From: Paracoccus onchidii
GTDB taxonomy: Bacteria > Pseudomonadota > Alphaproteobacteria > Rhodobacterales > Rhodobacteraceae
Length of the DNA: 38,114 bases
Direction of reading: 5' to 3'
Assembly (NCBI RefSeq): GCF_028294535.1
Contig: NZ_JAQBIE010000031.1
Span: 1 to 38,114 of the forward strand
Shown: piece after piece, positions 15,816 to 23,833 of the stretch
How positions within the stretch are numbered: position 1 is the stretch's first letter
How the letters are laid out: every line of letters starts with the position of its first letter
Program-made: the position numbers and the translations under genes
Notes under the pieces: generated by a model
What the model was told of the DNA's origin: nothing
The model's database searches: none
Seen by the model: the letters and a program-made list of their open reading frames with translations, nothing else

Positions 15816-17072
15816 TCAGGCGGCTTCGAGACCGAAGGCATCATGCAATGCCTGAACCGCCAGTTCCATATATTTGCGGTCGATCAGAACCGAAATCTTG
15901 ATCTCGCTGGTGGCGATGACCTTGATGTTGATGTTTTCGGCAGCAAGTGCCTTGAACATCGTCGCGGCCACACCGGTGTGGCTGCGCATGCCGATGCCGA
16001 CAACGCTGACCTTGGCGACGTCGGTGTCGACGACCAGTTCGTCATAGGCGATCTCGCCGCTGACCTTGGCTTCTTCCATGGCCTTCTTGGCGCGTTCGAC
16101 CTGATTGATCGGAACCGAGAAGGTCATATCGGTCACCGAGCCGGGGTGATCATCATAATCCTTTTCGGAAATGTTCTGAACGATCATGTCGACATTCACA
16201 CCGGCATCCGCCAGCGGCTGGAAGATCGCCGCCGAAATTCCCGGACGGTCCTCCACGGTCACAAGGGTGATCTTGGCCTCTTCGCGGGAATAGGCGACAC
16301 CGTTGACGACTTTCGATTCCATGATTTCATCCTCATCGCAGACCAGCGTGCCAGAATTTTCATCGGTATCCTCGAACGAGGATAGCACGCGCAGCCGAAC
16401 CTTGTAGCGCATCGCCAGCTCGACCGAGCGGGTTTGCAAGACCTTTGCGCCGAGGCTGGCAAGCTCCAGCATTTCCTCAAAGGCGATCTTTTTCAGTTTG
16501 CGCGCCTTGGTCGAGATGCGCGGATCGGTGGTGTAGACGCCGTCGACATCGGTATAGATGTCGCAACGCTCGGCCTCGAAGGCGGCGGCAAAGGCGACGG
16601 CGGTCGTGTCCGAGCCACCGCGCCCCAGGGTGGTGATGCGCCCGTCAGGCGCCAGGCCCTGGAAGCCGGCAACGACGGCGACCTTGAAGCCTTCGCCGAA
16701 CTTCTGGTCCAGATTGGCGCGCGGAATATCGACGAAGCGAGCTGCGGAATGGGCGGCGGTGGTGTTGATGGGCACCTGCCATCCTTGCCAGCTGCGTGCT
16801 GGCACACCCATTTCCTGAAGCGTCAGGGCCATCAGGCCAGCGGTGACGTTTTCGCCCGAGCTGACGACAGCATCATATTCACGGGCGTCAAACAGCGGCG
16901 AGGTCTGCTCGACCCAGCCGACCAGTTCATTGGTTCGGCCGGACATGGCGCTGACAATGACGATGACGTCATAGCCGCGATCGACCTCGCGCTGCACCTT
17001 GGCGGCGGCGTTCTTGATCCGATCAAGATCAGCAACGGAAGTTCCGCCGAATTTCATCACCAGAAGCGGCAT
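15816..17072 (-). CDS. lysC: Aspartate kinase
   Basis: LysC phosphorylates aspartate, the first step toward lysine, threonine, methionine and diaminopimelate. The 418-residue protein begins MPLLVMKFGGTSVADLDRI (kinase motif KFGGTS), followed by VSAMSGRTNELVG, SSGENVTAGLMA and LGRGGSDTTAVAFAAA in the catalytic domain. Two ACT-type regulatory domains fill the last 150 residues (VTVEDRPGISAAIF and VSVVGIGMRSHTGVAATMFKALAAENINI), so feedback control by lysine or threonine is likely. A GGAGG Shine-Dalgarno precedes the ATG. It is the usual housekeeping type, not linked to ectoine synthesis genes here. Confidence 0.96.
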   Translation of the reverse strand: MPLLVMKFGGTSVADLDRIKNAAAKVQREVDRGYDVIVIVSAMSGRTNELVGWVEQTSPLFDAREYDAVVSSGENVTAGLMALTLQEMGVPARSWQGWQVPINTTAAHSAARFVDIPRANLDQKFGEGFKVAVVAGFQGLAPDGRITTLGRGGSDTTAVAFAAAFEAERCDIYTDVDGVYTTDPRISTKARKLKKIAFEEMLELASLGAKVLQTRSVELAMRYKVRLRVLSSFEDTDENSGTLVCDEDEIMESKVVNGVAYSREEAKITLVTVEDRPGISAAIFQPLADAGVNVDMIVQNISEKDYDDHPGSVTDMTFSVPINQVERAKKAMEEAKVSGEIAYDELVVDTDVAKVSVVGIGMRSHTGVAATMFKALAAENINIKVIATSEIKISVLIDRKYMELAVQALHDAFGLEAA

Positions 17073-17210
17073 CGCAGGCCTCCAGCCAGAGGGTTGTCAT
17101 TCGCGGGGCTTTTATGATCGACAAGCGGAAAGGGCAAGGGCGCAATGATATTGCCCAAACGGCGACCTGCTGGCGACCTGACGGCGCGTTGCGCATAGGT
17201 TCGGGTGAGG

Positions 17211-17645
17211 TCAGTTCGCCTTTTGACGCGGGATGAAGGGCAGGGGGGCGACCGGCACGCCTTCGTCCAGCAGTTTCCTGGCGTCTGCGGCACCCGCTTC
17301 GCCGTGGATCGCGCGGCTTGGGCTGCGGCCTTCGTGAATTGCGCGGGCTTCGTCGACGAATTTGTTGCCGACATAATCCGAGTTTGCCTCGATATGTTGT
17401 CGCAGCTTTTCGAGGGCGGCTTCGGCGGGGGTGTCGGTCTTGGACAGGTCGGGCGTTGCGGCGGTCGGCTGTTTTTTGCGTTCCTTGCCGACCGAGGGGG
17501 CCATCAGGGCCTTTGCGATTCTGGTCGATCCACATTGCGCACAGCTGATCTGGCCGGCCGCCAGCATTTTTTCAAAGCCGTCGGAGGACCGGAACCAGCC
17601 GTCAAATTCGTGATTGTTCTCGCAACGCAAATCGTATCGGATCAT
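17211..17645 (-). CDS. DUF1178 family protein
   Basis: The 144-residue protein begins MIRYDLRCENNHEFDGWFRSS and has cysteines C8, C35 and C38 (CAQCGS) plus H12, likely a small zinc-binding site. The middle (AATPDLSKTDTPAEAALEKLRQHIEANSDYVG) and the end (ARAIHEGRSPSRAIHGEA) are conserved in the DUF1178 family of alphaproteobacteria and relatives. Its function is unknown. It lies 36 bases after waaA on the same strand and probably shares its transcript. Confidence 0.9.
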   Translation of the reverse strand: MIRYDLRCENNHEFDGWFRSSDGFEKMLAAGQISCAQCGSTRIAKALMAPSVGKERKKQPTAATPDLSKTDTPAEAALEKLRQHIEANSDYVGNKFVDEARAIHEGRSPSRAIHGEAGAADARKLLDEGVPVAPLPFIPRQKAN

Positions 17646-17681
17646 TACCCAATTCCCAACCGGATATGTCTCTATATCGTG

Positions 17682-18875
17682 TCAGTCGCGCTTGACCGCA
17701 AGGTCACGCAAGCGCGCAACCAATGCATCGGGGTCGCCGGCCCGGTCAACAAGCACCTGCCTTGCGCGACCGCCCATGTCGCGGGCGACGCCCGGATTCT
17801 GGCTCAGTTCGACAAGGGTGGCGGCAAGTGTCCCGGCCGTGACGTGCCGGGCTGCGCCGGCTTCTTGCAGGGCGCCATAGGCATCGATGAAATTGCTGAT
17901 ATGACCGCCATGCAGGATTGCGCAGCGATAGGCGGCTGGTTCCCATGGGGTATGACCGCCGTGATCGGCAAGGGATCCGCCGACCACGCAGATTCCGGCG
18001 CGGCGATACCAGCGATCCATTTCGCCAATCGTGTCGGCCAGAAGAATCGTTCCGCGTGTCGCGCCATCGGAACGGCGGTGCAGTTCCAGTCCGCGCGAAC
18101 GGATCAGTTCTGCGACGTCATCGCCCCGTTGCGGGTGCCGGATGGCAAGGATCAGGCGCAGGTCAGGAAAAGCCGACCTTGCGGCCAGCCATGCATCGAG
18201 AATCAGGTCCTCTTCGCCCTCATGCGTCGATGCGGCGAGAATCACGTTGCCGCGATCTTCGCTGGCTTGTGGCGGAAAGATCGCGGCCGGGGTCAGCAGC
18301 TTGAGATCAAGGCGCGGGCACAGCGCCCTGGGCGGCAGCCCCAGCGCAAGCAGGCGCGATTCGCTGTAAGGGTCCTGGGCCGACACGAGGGTCAGCCGTT
18401 CCAGAACCGGGCGGATCAATCCGGGCAGGCGTGCCCATGATTTTGCCGAACGTTCGGACATGCGCGCGCCGATCATGGCCTGTGGAATGCCGCGTTGTGC
18501 CAGCATGCGGGAACGCAAGGGCCAGAACTCACCCTCCAATGTGATTTGCAGGTGTGGTTGCACAGCGTCCAGAAAGCGGCGCGTGGCCGCAGGGGTGTCA
18601 AGCGGTGCCAGATAGGCGGGCAGCCCCCACCCGGCGGCCAGCTCGCGGCCGGTTTCGCTGTTGGCGGTAATCACCACAGTGAATGCGGCGGCCAGCGCCT
18701 CGATCACAGGGCGTGCGGATGTCAGTTCCCCGACCGATGCGCCATGCACCCAGATTTCGCCGCGCTCTGGCGATACGCCGATACCCAGCCGCTGGCGCAA
18801 TGCGGCGGATCCACCCAGCCTTGCGCGAATCTGAAGGCCTGTTTCTGCAAGTCGGGAAGAAAACGAATAAATCAT
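17682..18875 (-). CDS. waaA: 3-deoxy-D-manno-octulosonic acid (Kdo) transferase
   Basis: WaaA (KdtA) transfers Kdo from CMP-Kdo to lipid IVA at the cytoplasmic face of the inner membrane, linking lipid A to the LPS core. The 397-residue GT30-type protein has IWVHGASVGEL (with the catalytic Glu of the family) near residue 50, TLEGEFWPLR, GARMSERSAKSW, ILAASTHEGEEDLIL, ILAIRHPQR, and the C-terminal CVVGGSLADHGGHTPWEPAAY motif that binds the nucleotide sugar. The N-terminal membrane anchor is less hydrophobic than usual. It is followed by the DUF1178 gene and preceded by tRNA-Glu. Confidence 0.93.
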   Translation of the reverse strand: MIYSFSSRLAETGLQIRARLGGSAALRQRLGIGVSPERGEIWVHGASVGELTSARPVIEALAAAFTVVITANSETGRELAAGWGLPAYLAPLDTPAATRRFLDAVQPHLQITLEGEFWPLRSRMLAQRGIPQAMIGARMSERSAKSWARLPGLIRPVLERLTLVSAQDPYSESRLLALGLPPRALCPRLDLKLLTPAAIFPPQASEDRGNVILAASTHEGEEDLILDAWLAARSAFPDLRLILAIRHPQRGDDVAELIRSRGLELHRRSDGATRGTILLADTIGEMDRWYRRAGICVVGGSLADHGGHTPWEPAAYRCAILHGGHISNFIDAYGALQEAGAARHVTAGTLAATLVELSQNPGVARDMGGRARQVLVDRAGDPDALVARLRDLAVKRD

Positions 18876-19052
18876 CGCGACCTTTCAGTGGCTTTTGCTG
18901 ACAAGGAAGGCCGCGCGAAGGGCCGCATCCGCACAGGATATCAGTAGAATCCCGGAGATAGGTTGTAAATGTTCTGGGGCGAGGCGTCGAAGAATATACC
19001 AAAATGTCAGCGCCGTTACACTGGGCGGTTCTTCGTGATTTTCTCTTGAAAG
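18876..19052. other. Intergenic region between waaA and tRNA-Glu
   Basis: About 177 bases without a supported gene. A short minus-strand frame (ending at 18885) runs through the tRNA and is therefore judged to be chance. No strong promoter for waaA was recognised; it may be read through from the tRNA transcript or from a weak promoter here. Confidence 0.4.
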
Positions 19053-19127
19053 TGGCAGCCCGTAGGGGAATCGAACCCCTCTTTCCAGGTTGAAAACCTG
19101 GCGTCCTAACCGATAGACGAACGGGCC
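19053..19127 (-). tRNA. tRNA-Glu (anticodon TTC)
   Basis: The minus strand folds as a complete tRNA. The acceptor stem GGCCCGT pairs with ACGGGCT (G1-U72 wobble), the anticodon stem CCAGG/CCTGG encloses TTTTCAA with anticodon TTC, and the T arm is GGGGT-TCGATTC-CCCT. The 3' CCA is encoded. There are no signs of an integrated element at its 3' end; the waaA region follows directly. Confidence 0.97.
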
Positions 19128-19167
19128 ACTCTGTTGCGCTGCCAGTGTCTCTGGCGGCGTGGAGCGG

Positions 19168-19196
19168 TGTTTAGGCAAAGCCGTTGGTGGGCGCAA
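19168..19196 (-). promoter_or_regulatory. Predicted tRNA-Glu promoter
   Basis: On the minus strand TTGCGC (19191-19196) and TAAACA (19168-19173) are 17 bases apart, placing the start about 35 bases before the tRNA. A plausible stable-RNA promoter, predicted from sequence only. Confidence 0.4.
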
Positions 19197-19451
19197 GAGG
19201 ATTTTTTGCGCTTTCGGAAAAAAAATGAAACCGGCCTTGAATTGCGGGTCAACGTGCCGGTTGTTCGTGACGGCGACGCGGTTTCCGAGATGTTTTCGGG
19301 CGGCTTTGATTCCGAATCCTGCGAATCCGGTGTCGCGTTCCTAAATAGTGCAGGTGCCTGTATAGGGGACGCGATTGCGGGCGGCGGGACTCTGGTTCTT
19401 GCAGCGCCTGTGCGAGACGAGTAAACCGCTGGCCAAAACAAGGGACAACGC
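19197..19451. promoter_or_regulatory. Divergent region with possible gatC promoter
   Basis: Together with the tRNA promoter this fills the 324 bases between tRNA-Glu and gatC. No gene is supported. For gatC, TTCCTA (19338-19343) and TATAGG (19361-19366) with a 17-base spacer form a possible promoter. AAGGGA lies eight bases before the gatC ATG as its ribosome binding site. Confidence 0.35.
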
Positions 19452-19739
19452 ATGTCGATCACCGAAGACGAGGCCCGCAAGGTCGCGCATCTGGCGCGTA
19501 TCGCCGTCAAGGACGAGGCGCTGCCTGCGCTGGCGCGCGAACTGAGCGGTATCCTGAATTTCATGGAACAGCTGAACGAAGTCGATGTCGAAGGCGTCGA
19601 GCCGATGACGGGCGTGACGCCGATGCGGCTGAAGCGCCGCGAGGATGTCGTGACCTCGGGCGGCTTTGCCGACAAGATTATGTCGAACGCGCCGGATGCG
19701 CGCGAAGGCTTTTTTGCCGTGCCTAAGGTGGTGGAATGA
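19452..19739 (+). CDS. gatC: Asp-tRNA(Asn)/Glu-tRNA(Gln) amidotransferase subunit C
   Basis: GatC is the small scaffold subunit of the GatCAB amidotransferase, which turns misacylated Glu-tRNA(Gln) or Asp-tRNA(Asn) into the correct form. The 95-residue protein starts [19 protein letters not shown] and contains [22 protein letters not shown] and the C-terminal [18 protein letters not shown], all typical. Its stop overlaps the gatA start by four bases (ATGA). gatB is not adjacent, a common arrangement in alphaproteobacteria. Confidence 0.96.
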   Translation: MSITEDEARKVAHLARIAVKDEALPALARELSGILNFMEQLNEVDVEGVEPMTGVTPMRLKRREDVVTSGGFADKIMSNAPDAREGFFAVPKVVE

Positions 19740-21220
19740 GCGATCTGAACAAATTGACCATTGCCGAGGCGCGTGATGCGTTGGCGGCGGGCAAGACCAC
19801 TGCCGTCGAACTGACCGAAGCCTGTCTTGGCGCGATCGAGGCGTCTTCGGCGCTGAACGCCTTTGTTCACGGCACCGCGGACAAGGCGCGCGACATGGCC
19901 AAGGCCGCGGACGCGCGCATCAAGGCCGGTGAAGCGACCGCGATGACCGGCATTCCTGTCGGTATCAAGGACGTATTCTGCGTCAAGGGCGTTCCGAGCC
20001 AGGCCGCCAGCAAGATCCTTGACGGTTTCGTGCCCGAATATGAATCAACGGTCACGCAGAACCTGTGGAATGCCGGTGCAGTCATGCTGGGCAAGCTGAA
20101 CCAGGATGAGTTCGCCATGGGTTCGACCAACGAGGCCAGCTGCTATGGCCCGGCCGTGAACCCTTGGCAGGGCGCGGATGGTCAAAAGCTGACGCCGGGC
20201 GGGTCGTCGGGTGGATCGGCTGCCGCCGTCGCCGCCGATCTTTGCCTTGGGGCGACCGGCACCGATACCGGCGGCTCGATCCGTCAGCCTGCCGCCTTCA
20301 CCGGCACCGTCGGCCTGCGTCCGACCTATGGTCGTGTCAGCCGCTGGGGCGTGATCGCCTATGCCAGCTCGCTGGATCAGGCGGGCCCGATGACCAAGAC
20401 CGTGCGCGACGCCGCGATCATGCTGGGCGCGATGGCCTCTGTCGATCCGCAGGATTCGACCAGTGCCGATCTGCCCGTGCCGGATTACGAATCGCTGCTG
20501 ACCGGTGATATCCGCGGCAAGAAGATCGGCATTCCGCGCGAATACCGCATCGACGGCATGCCCGACGATATTGCCGCGTTGTGGGACAAGGGTGCCGACA
20601 TGCTGCGCGACGCGGGCGCCGAGATCGTCGATATCAGCCTGCCGCACACGAAATACGCGCTGCCTGCCTATTACGTGATCGCCCCGGCCGAGGCCTCGTC
20701 GAACCTGGCACGCTATGACGGCGTGCGCTATGGCCGTCGCGCCAAGCTGGGCCAGGGGGACGGCATCGTAGAGATGTACGAAAAGACCCGCGCCGAAGGC
20801 TTTGGCCCCGAGGTGCAGCGCCGCATCATGATCGGCACCTATGTGCTGTCGGCGGGCTTCTACGACGCCTATTACAACCGCGCGCGCAAGGTGCGGGCGC
20901 TGATCAAGCGCGACTTCGACAATGCCTATGCCGACGGAATCGATGCGGTCCTTGCGCCGACAACGCCTTCGGCGGCTTTCCCGCTTGGGGCGATGGATCA
21001 GACTGATCCCGTCCAGATGTATCTGCAGGATGTGTTCACGGTGACGCTGAACCTGGCGGGTCTGCCGGGTGTGTCGGTGCCTGTCGGACAGGACAAGCAG
21101 GGCCTGCCGCTTGGCTTGCAGTTGATCGGGCGGCCTTTCGAAGAAGGAGAGTTGCTGAACCAGGCGATGGTGCTGGAACAGGCAGCAGGTTTTGTGGCCA
21201 AGCCTGATCGCTGGTGGTAG
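19736..21220 (+). CDS. gatA: Asp-tRNA(Asn)/Glu-tRNA(Gln) amidotransferase subunit A
   Basis: GatA is the amidase-signature subunit that releases ammonia from glutamine for transamidation of Glu-tRNA(Gln) or Asp-tRNA(Asn) by GatB. The 494-residue protein has the Ser-cisSer-Lys triad: K78 in [11 protein letters not shown]157 in [15 protein letters not shown] and nucleophile S181 in [12 protein letters not shown]. Further features are [21 protein letters not shown] and the C-terminal [10 protein letters not shown] and [13 protein letters not shown]. It is translationally coupled to gatC. Confidence 0.97.
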   Translation: MSDLNKLTIAEARDALAAGKTTAVELTEACLGAIEASSALNAFVHGTADKARDMAKAADARIKAGEATAMTGIPVGIKDVFCVKGVPSQAASKILDGFVPEYESTVTQNLWNAGAVMLGKLNQDEFAMGSTNEASCYGPAVNPWQGADGQKLTPGGSSGGSAAAVAADLCLGATGTDTGGSIRQPAAFTGTVGLRPTYGRVSRWGVIAYASSLDQAGPMTKTVRDAAIMLGAMASVDPQDSTSADLPVPDYESLLTGDIRGKKIGIPREYRIDGMPDDIAALWDKGADMLRDAGAEIVDISLPHTKYALPAYYVIAPAEASSNLARYDGVRYGRRAKLGQGDGIVEMYEKTRAEGFGPEVQRRIMIGTYVLSAGFYDAYYNRARKVRALIKRDFDNAYADGIDAVLAPTTPSAAFPLGAMDQTDPVQMYLQDVFTVTLNLAGLPGVSVPVGQDKQGLPLGLQLIGRPFEEGELLNQAMVLEQAAGFVAKPDRWW

Positions 21221-21264
21221 GTTTTTCGGAACTGCAGGCGAATTGATTGGATGACGAGGGTATG

Positions 21265-21858
21265 ATGCGCGGCTGGTTGATGATTTCGGTGCTGGCGCTG
21301 GCCAGTTGTGGAGAGCAGCAGGGCTGGAATCCGAACTATATGTTCGAAGCGACCCGCTATGGTGAATACAAGCAACAGCGGGAAGTTGCGCTGACCACCA
21401 ATCAACCCTCGGCGCAGGTCATTCCGCTTGCATTGCCCGCCGAATCGATGTCGCCCGAAGATATCGCGGGCCAATCACCTGTTCCGGTGCCCGTCGTGCC
21501 GGGGGTGGCGGTGGCAACGACTGCCGCTGCCGCAACCGCCGGAAACGCCCCGACCCGCATCGTGCCCGAATCCATGGTGGCCGGCACGCAGGGCGGGCCC
21601 TATCCGGGCTCGGTTCCGGTTTTGGTTCAATATGCTTACGGGGCTGACCATGCCGTCGGTCAGTCGATCTATGGCCGTGCTGGTGCGTCGACCGCGACGG
21701 CTATCCAGGTCTGTGGTACCTTTGATGACGCAGATGCCGCCCAGATCGCGTTTCTTGCCGCGGGCGGTCCGCGCAAGGATCCTCGCGGCATGGATCCGGA
21801 TGGCGACGGATATGTCTGCGGCTGGGATCCGGAAAAATTCCGCCAAGCGCAACTTTGA
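21265..21858 (+). CDS. Putative lipoprotein with excalibur-type calcium-binding motif
   Basis: The protein opens MRGWLMISVLALASC, a lipoprotein signal with lipobox LASC and acylated Cys 15, so it should be anchored in a membrane, probably the outer one. A long Ala/Pro/Val-rich linker follows (VPVPVVPGVAVATTAAAA). The C-terminus ends in MDPDGDGYVCGWDPEKF, an excalibur-like DxDxDGxxC calcium-binding motif, with another Cys at VCGTFDDADAAQ that could form a disulfide with it. The ATG at 21265 has GAGGG four bases upstream; 21262 is an alternative. The stop overlaps the amidase start. Function is unknown, but the coupling suggests a role at the cell wall. Confidence 0.75.
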   Translation: MRGWLMISVLALASCGEQQGWNPNYMFEATRYGEYKQQREVALTTNQPSAQVIPLALPAESMSPEDIAGQSPVPVPVVPGVAVATTAAAATAGNAPTRIVPESMVAGTQGGPYPGSVPVLVQYAYGADHAVGQSIYGRAGASTATAIQVCGTFDDADAAQIAFLAAGGPRKDPRGMDPDGDGYVCGWDPEKFRQAQL

Positions 21859-22508
21859 ACGATCGCTGCGTCAGTCCGAATTACGGCGACCGGCGGGGGC
21901 AGATACCTTCACTGGTCGTTTTGCATTACACCGCTATGCGGGATGCGACGTCAGCACGGGCGCGGCTATGCGATCCGCAGGCCGAGGTCAGCGCGCATTG
22001 GCTGATTGACGAGGCGGGCCGGGCCGAGGCGCTGGTCGCCGAAAAATATCGTGCGTGGCATGCGGGGGCGGGGTCCTGGAAAGGGCAGGGCGACGTCAAC
22101 TCGCGCAGTATCGGTATCGAGATTGCCAACCCCGGAGATCGGCCATTTCCAGCCGCGCAGATGGATGCGTTGATCGTGTTGATGCGCGGCATCATGGCGC
22201 GTTGGTCCATTGGCCCCGAAGGTGTGATCGGGCATTCCGATATGGCCCCGGGGCGTAAATCCGATCCGGGGCCGCGATTCGACTGGCAACGTCTGGCCCG
22301 CGAAGGTCTGGCCCTGTGGCCGGACAGGCCGGCAGAAGGGGAGCTGGACGAGTCGCTGGATCTGATCGGCTATCCGCAATGTGATGCTGATGCACGCCTG
22401 GCGGCCTTTCGATTGCGCTTCCGTCCCTGGGCGCGTGGTCCGCGCCATCGCGATGACGTGCGTTGGGCTGCCGCCGTGGCCGCGCTGGTGACGCACGGCA
22501 GGCATTGA
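21855..22508 (+). CDS. N-acetylmuramoyl-L-alanine amidase (Amidase_2 type)
   Basis: This 217-residue protein is a zinc amidase that cuts the bond between N-acetylmuramate and L-alanine in peptidoglycan or its fragments. The zinc ligands are visible: H24 in LVVLHYTAM, H127 in VIGHSDMAPGRK, and D137 in SDPGP. YRAWHAGAGSWKG and SIGIEIANPG are also typical (AmiD/AmpD family). There is no signal peptide, so an AmpD-like cytoplasmic role in recycling is possible. The start is a TTG that overlaps the lipoprotein stop (TTGA); the next ATG would remove H24, so the TTG is favoured. rnpB follows after 31 bases. Confidence 0.88.
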   Translation: MNDRCVSPNYGDRRGQIPSLVVLHYTAMRDATSARARLCDPQAEVSAHWLIDEAGRAEALVAEKYRAWHAGAGSWKGQGDVNSRSIGIEIANPGDRPFPAAQMDALIVLMRGIMARWSIGPEGVIGHSDMAPGRKSDPGPRFDWQRLAREGLALWPDRPAEGELDESLDLIGYPQCDADARLAAFRLRFRPWARGPRHRDDVRWAAAVAALVTHGRH

Positions 22509-22539
22509 CCTGCCCACTTTGTGGGGGCATATGCAGCCC

Positions 22540-22916
22540 ATGCGGGGGGCTGGATGACCGCGCAGCCTTCGGGTCGCGAGGAAAGTCCGGACTCCATGAG
22601 GCGACGATGCCGGGTAACGCCCGGCGGGGGTAACCCCAGGGAAAGCGCCACAGAGAACAGACCGCCCGCGTTCGCGTGGGTAAGGGTGAAACGGTGGGGT
22701 AAGAGCCCACCGGAGGGCTGGCAACAGACCTCGCATGGCAAGCCCCATCGGGAGCAATGCCGAATAGGGACCGCGCGCGGAGCAATCCGCAGGGCCGCCT
22801 TGCCCCAGCAGGTCCGGGTAGGCAGCTAGAGCCGGTCGGCAACGGCCGGACCAGAGGAATGGTCATCCAGAGGGGGCAACCCCTTGGACAGAATCCGGCT
22901 TACAGGCCCCCCGCAT
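22540..22916 (+). ncRNA. rnpB: RNase P RNA (class A)
   Basis: RNase P RNA is the catalytic part of the enzyme that trims the 5' ends of tRNAs. The universal core is clear: GAGGAAAGTCCGGACTCC near 22578, ACAGAGAACAGACCG, GGTAAGGGTGAAACGGTG, the central GGCAACAGACC region, and ACAGAATCCGGCTTACAGGC near the 3' end. The ends pair as ATGCGGGGGGC with GCCCCCCGCAT, defining the ~377-base gene. It lies between the amidase gene and rpmG. Confidence 0.97.
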
Positions 22917-23421
22917 GACCTCTTGCGTCGTCGAAAATCGCACCAGGTTTGATGCCGATGATATATGGGCAGAGGCCAGGCATAAGGCAGCGATACCCTT
23001 GGGTCGTGCGACAGCGGTGCTGGCAGTTACGCAGGGGGGCGTCGCGCAGGGCCAGGACGTCGCAGTGCAGGGCGCAAGCCAGAGATGGTCAGGCGGCGAT
23101 CTGTGGCATCAGCGAGGTCAGGGGGCTGATGCCTGACGGGGATCGGTTCCTGACGATCCGCAGTGGCCCGCGTACCGGTCGCCGCAAAATTGGCGAGTTG
23201 TATAATGGTGGTCGCAAGAATTGGGCGGAGATTACAACCGAGTCCGCCGTGATGGACCAACCTGATGCCTGCGCCAATAACGGCCCGACCCGAAACCTGT
23301 CTGGCCGCAGTTTGGGTTGGGTGCATCGCGATTGGTTGCATTGGTTGCTGCCTTGAGCTGCGCGTTGGGTGCATAGCAGCATTTCAGCGGTGAAATTGCG
23401 GCTTTTTTCAGCGATTCGAGG
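22917..23421. other. Intergenic region after rnpB, with short repeats
   Basis: About 500 bases between rnpB and the rpmG promoter contain no supported gene; the small frames on both strands lack family likeness and good ribosome sites. Towards the 3' side there is a tandem ATTGGTTGC pair at 23331-23348 and a direct repeat GTTGGGTGCAT at 23316 and 23364. Their role is unknown. Confidence 0.4.
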
Positions 23422-23449
23422 TTGACTTCGGGCTGTTGCAAGCTAAAAG
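23422..23449 (+). promoter_or_regulatory. Predicted rpmG promoter
   Basis: TTGACT (23422-23427) and TAAAAG (23444-23449) with a 16-base spacer form a good promoter about 60 bases before rpmG. The -35 box is near consensus. Confidence 0.5.
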
Positions 23450-23511
23450 GCGGCTTCACACGGATTCTACGGGGTTTGCAGGCGTCTTTCCCCGAAGCAG
23501 GAGCGACGACT

Positions 23512-23679
23512 ATGGCGAAGCCGACGACGATCAAGATCCGGCTGAACTCTTCGGCTGGGACCGGTCATTTCTATGTGACCAAGAAGAATGCCCGGACCAT
23601 GACGGAAAAAATGACCGTTCGTAAATACGATCCGGTTGTCCGTCAACATGTCGAATACAAAGAAGGCAAGATCAAGTAA
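23512..23679 (+). CDS. rpmG: 50S ribosomal protein L33
   Basis: The 55-residue protein [21 protein letters not shown] continues with [20 protein letters not shown] and ends VEYKEGKIK. This is the zinc-free (cysteine-less) form of L33 found in alphaproteobacteria, part of the large ribosomal subunit near the E site. GCAGGAG lies eight bases before the ATG. The start was taken here and not 30 codons upstream because the family begins MAKPT. A terminator follows. Confidence 0.97.
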   Translation: MAKPTTIKIRLNSSAGTGHFYVTKKNARTMTEKMTVRKYDPVVRQHVEYKEGKIK

Positions 23680-23706
23680 GATCTTTTCTTCTGTTCGGAC
23701 GGAACA

Positions 23707-23746
23707 AAAGGCCGCACTCGTCAGAGTTGCGGCCCTTTGGTTTTTA
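23707..23746 (+). terminator. Intrinsic terminator of rpmG
   Basis: AAAGGCCGCACTC and GAGTTGCGGCCCTTT form a GC-rich hairpin with two small bulges, followed by GGTTTTTA. It lies 27 bases after the rpmG stop. Confidence 0.7.
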
Positions 23747-23778
23747 TGATTCGCGTTTGATTGCAGGCGAAGCGAAGC

Positions 23779-23809
23779 AAAAAAAGGGCGCCCGATATGG
23801 GGCGCCCCT
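23779..23809 (-). terminator. Intrinsic terminator of the asnC-ssd-atf operon
   Basis: On the minus strand AGGGGCGCCC and GGGCGCCCT form a strong hairpin followed by a run of seven T residues. It begins 25 bases after the atf stop and faces the rpmG terminator. Confidence 0.75.
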
Positions 23810-23833
23810 GATCCATTCGCGTTCCTGTCGGGC

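Noticed and set aside
17120..17165. GGGCAA and TTGCCC inverted repeat upstream of lysC as a terminator
   Set aside because: The arms are only six bases with a 13-base gap and there is no T-run on either side.
17205..18440. 411-residue frame antisense to the DUF1178 gene and waaA
   Set aside because: It spans two well-supported genes on the other strand and has no family features.
19053..19127. tRNA-Glu as integration site of an island
   Set aside because: No integrase, no repeated tRNA end and no foreign genes lie next to it; the mobile debris is at the window ends.
19106..19870. 254-residue minus-strand frame running from tRNA-Glu through gatC
   Set aside because: It overlaps the tRNA and the real gatC and gatA starts; composition is Ser/Arg-rich noise.
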